A stretch of DNA of 8,544 nt from Bryobacterales bacterium (lineage in GTDB: Bacteria; Acidobacteriota; Terriglobia; Bryobacterales; Bryobacteraceae), in the NCBI GenBank assembly GCA_025456495.1, contig JALOKO010000131.1, positions 1-8,544 of the forward strand, in the 5' to 3' direction. This document shows, one piece after another, positions 8,201-8,544 of the stretch; position 1 is the stretch's first letter; each line of letters starts with the position of its first letter. Made by a program: the position numbers and the translations under genes. The notes under the pieces were generated by a model. It did no database searches, was not told the DNA's origin, and saw only the letters and a list, made by a program, of their open reading frames with translations.

Positions 8201-8544
8201 TGGGGACCAGGTCGACAAGGATGCTTCCGCGATCGACACGCTTTTGCTGGTCAGCGCCAATCTTGGTGAGGAGGAACTCCACGCCGGGCAACTGCTTCAG
8301 CTCGTCCTCAATCGATTCCATCACCGTGGAAGTACCCTCAATGGATGAGCCAAGGGGAAGCCGGACGACCACTTCGAATTCACTTTGATCGTCCGTGGGA
8401 AGAAAGTCTTTACCAACCATCATGAAGAGGGGGATGATGGAAACCATCACCAGAAGACTGAGTACGATAATCACCCAGCGATGCCGCATGGAAAACCGCA
8501 GCATGGCGAGGTAAGGCTTATCGAAGATCTGGAAGATGATGGAC
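5289..8544 (-). CDS. RND efflux permease (C-terminal half) fused to TolC-family outer-membrane channel; 5' end beyond right edge
   Basis: The frame is open from the right edge to TAG at 5291-5289, about 1084 codons; numbering here is from the Met codon at 8504. Residues 1-500 are the second half of an AcrB-type proton-driven drug exporter: TM7 (about 8-30), GKDFLPTDDQ (31-40), a periplasmic porter/docking region (about 40-330), then TM8-TM12 (about 335-354, 363-382, 387-409, 437-458 and 467-492). Lys405 in GIVKKNAIL and Arg438 in RLRPILMT match AcrB Lys940 and Arg971 of the proton relay; the TM4 aspartates lie outside the window. A basic linker (499-519), a hydrophobic segment (520-537) and AFA/Q (541-544) follow. 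Residues 552-1071 are a full TolC/OEP protein with two repeats (LTLKEAVERAVTNNLDVR at 555-572; ALERRPELRLADLQ at 827-840), coiled-coil arms and beta-strands. No lipobox cysteine follows the signal segment. Pump and outer-membrane duct are thus one gene; a membrane-fusion protein would be expected upstream, off the window. Substrate unknown. Confidence 0.95.
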   Translation of the reverse strand, partial: SIIFQIFDKPYLAMLRFSMRHRWVIIVLSLLVMVSIIPLFMMVGKDFLPTDDQSEFEVVVRLPLGSSIEGTSTVMESIEDELKQLPGVEFLLTKIGADQQKRVDRGSILVDLVPMDKRELSQQQLMGMARDRLAKFKDLTIAVQPPSLIANTGPNSDVMFFLQGPDLDQLDEYAQKLMARLRDTPGVRDVYSTYEAGKPELQIEINRDKAADLNVNVGSIANAMRVLIAGDDQVTTYKEGDDRYDVQLRASAQFRNSPDALDRLCVPSSTLGNVKLSNVASLREDSGPSQIERYNRQRQVMILANLSNGQSLDNIIQVLNTEVAALNMPPQYGSGLTGRSREFERAAVSYFVALILSILFMYMILAAQFESFIDPVTILLTLPLSIPFALLSLLIANETFSIIYTSLGILMLFGIVKKNAILQIDHMNNLRRHEGLPRLEAIIQGCQDRLRPILMTTASLVAGMLPLAIGGGPGSGSRRTVAIVVIGGQSLCLLLSLLITPVAYSIFDDITKSPWMRKILGIARLPGGKSRKLATGVTGALGLLLVWLWFSGAAFAQDRVGIQGKQSLTLKEAVERAVTNNLDVRIQRVQVATAQENVKAALGSFDPILRWNPNLNSAILPVASVLQAPDGKLFDRTMTQNFAFSLPTTRNGLNFTTNFENFRNSTSNPFLGLNPNFNTQLRFGISQPLLRFREIDAQRAELMITRKQTDITQAESELQLIAVVNATQQIYWTLLAARQDVEVRREAVRLAEEQLARDERRIAAGTLAPVELAGTRAELERRRDSYLSSIGALTQVENQLKVLLSPDRADPLWEQELVPTDAGSVQTPQLNSLSDASQLALERRPELRLADLQVDIVKVQERLNQTLKLPRIDLVASYTFSGLAGALAPPPAFFSQTDTRLYDRVSALSQSAGLDPIAPPVGGIPPLPGSLEGSYGSALGNLFGGSFRTWQVGLNIDVNLRNRRAEAEVSKTRLAADSIRLRKAQVAQNIEADVRNAIQQVEVARSRVRAAEASVQAAQDRLASETRLFENGESTDFLVLTRQNELADSRLREVVSRLDLNRALAQVDLAVGMTLESFQIRIAP
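6870..6998 (-). other. Internal signal-peptide-like segment at the RND-TolC junction
   Basis: Encodes residues 503-545 of the fusion (from the Met codon at 8504). A Met-Arg-Lys start and a basic stretch (GGKSRK, 514-519) are followed by a hydrophobic core (520-537) and SGAAFA before Gln-Asp, which fits the signal peptidase I Ala-X-Ala rule with cleavage after Ala543 (codon 6878-6876). The orientation agrees with the positive-inside rule, because the RND C-terminus is cytoplasmic. No ribosome binding site precedes the internal ATG at 6998, so separate translation of TolC is not favoured. Confidence 0.55.

Noticed and set aside
7551..8348. 265-codon open frame on the plus strand
   Set aside because: Fully antisense to the RND permease periplasmic domain, which is unmistakable on the minus strand.

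Overview
The window is GC-rich bacterial chromosomal DNA with five protein-coding genes. Two of them run off the window ends. There are no rRNA or tRNA genes, CRISPR arrays, insertion sequences or other mobile elements that I can see. The RND/TolC efflux system, the signal peptides and the periplasmic TPR protein indicate a Gram-negative (diderm) organism. The style of the efflux protein and the TPR protein reminds me of Acidobacteriota (Solibacter/Bryobacter-like), but that is an impression and not a demonstrated assignment.

Left part (1-3608, minus strand). Three tightly packed genes are read right to left: a family-39 membrane glycosyltransferase (GT39/ArnT-like), a SpoU/TrmH-type RNA 2'-O-methyltransferase, and an exported gamma-glutamyltransferase-family Ntn hydrolase that is cut by the left edge. 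The gaps are 48 nt and an 8-bp overlap, so they probably form one operon. The methyltransferase C-terminus encodes the ribosome binding site of the hydrolase. The hydrolase keeps the self-processing threonine but has lost the residues that bind a gamma-glutamyl group in the E. coli enzyme.

Middle (about 3621-5288). About 500 bp of non-coding divergent spacer, with an AT-rich core at about 3740-3860, separates the operon from a plus-strand gene. That gene encodes a secreted or membrane-anchored protein with an N-terminal beta-rich domain and four to five TPR repeats. After it comes a 146-bp convergent spacer with two abutting perfect hairpins, a plausible bidirectional terminator.

Right part (5289-8544, minus strand). 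One continuous reading frame, open at the right edge, encodes the C-terminal half of an RND efflux permease. It is fused in frame to a complete TolC-type outer-membrane channel. The junction keeps a signal-peptide-like segment ending in Ala-Phe-Ala/Gln. The inner-membrane pump and the outer-membrane duct could therefore be made as one polyprotein and separated by signal peptidase. This is the most unusual feature of the window.
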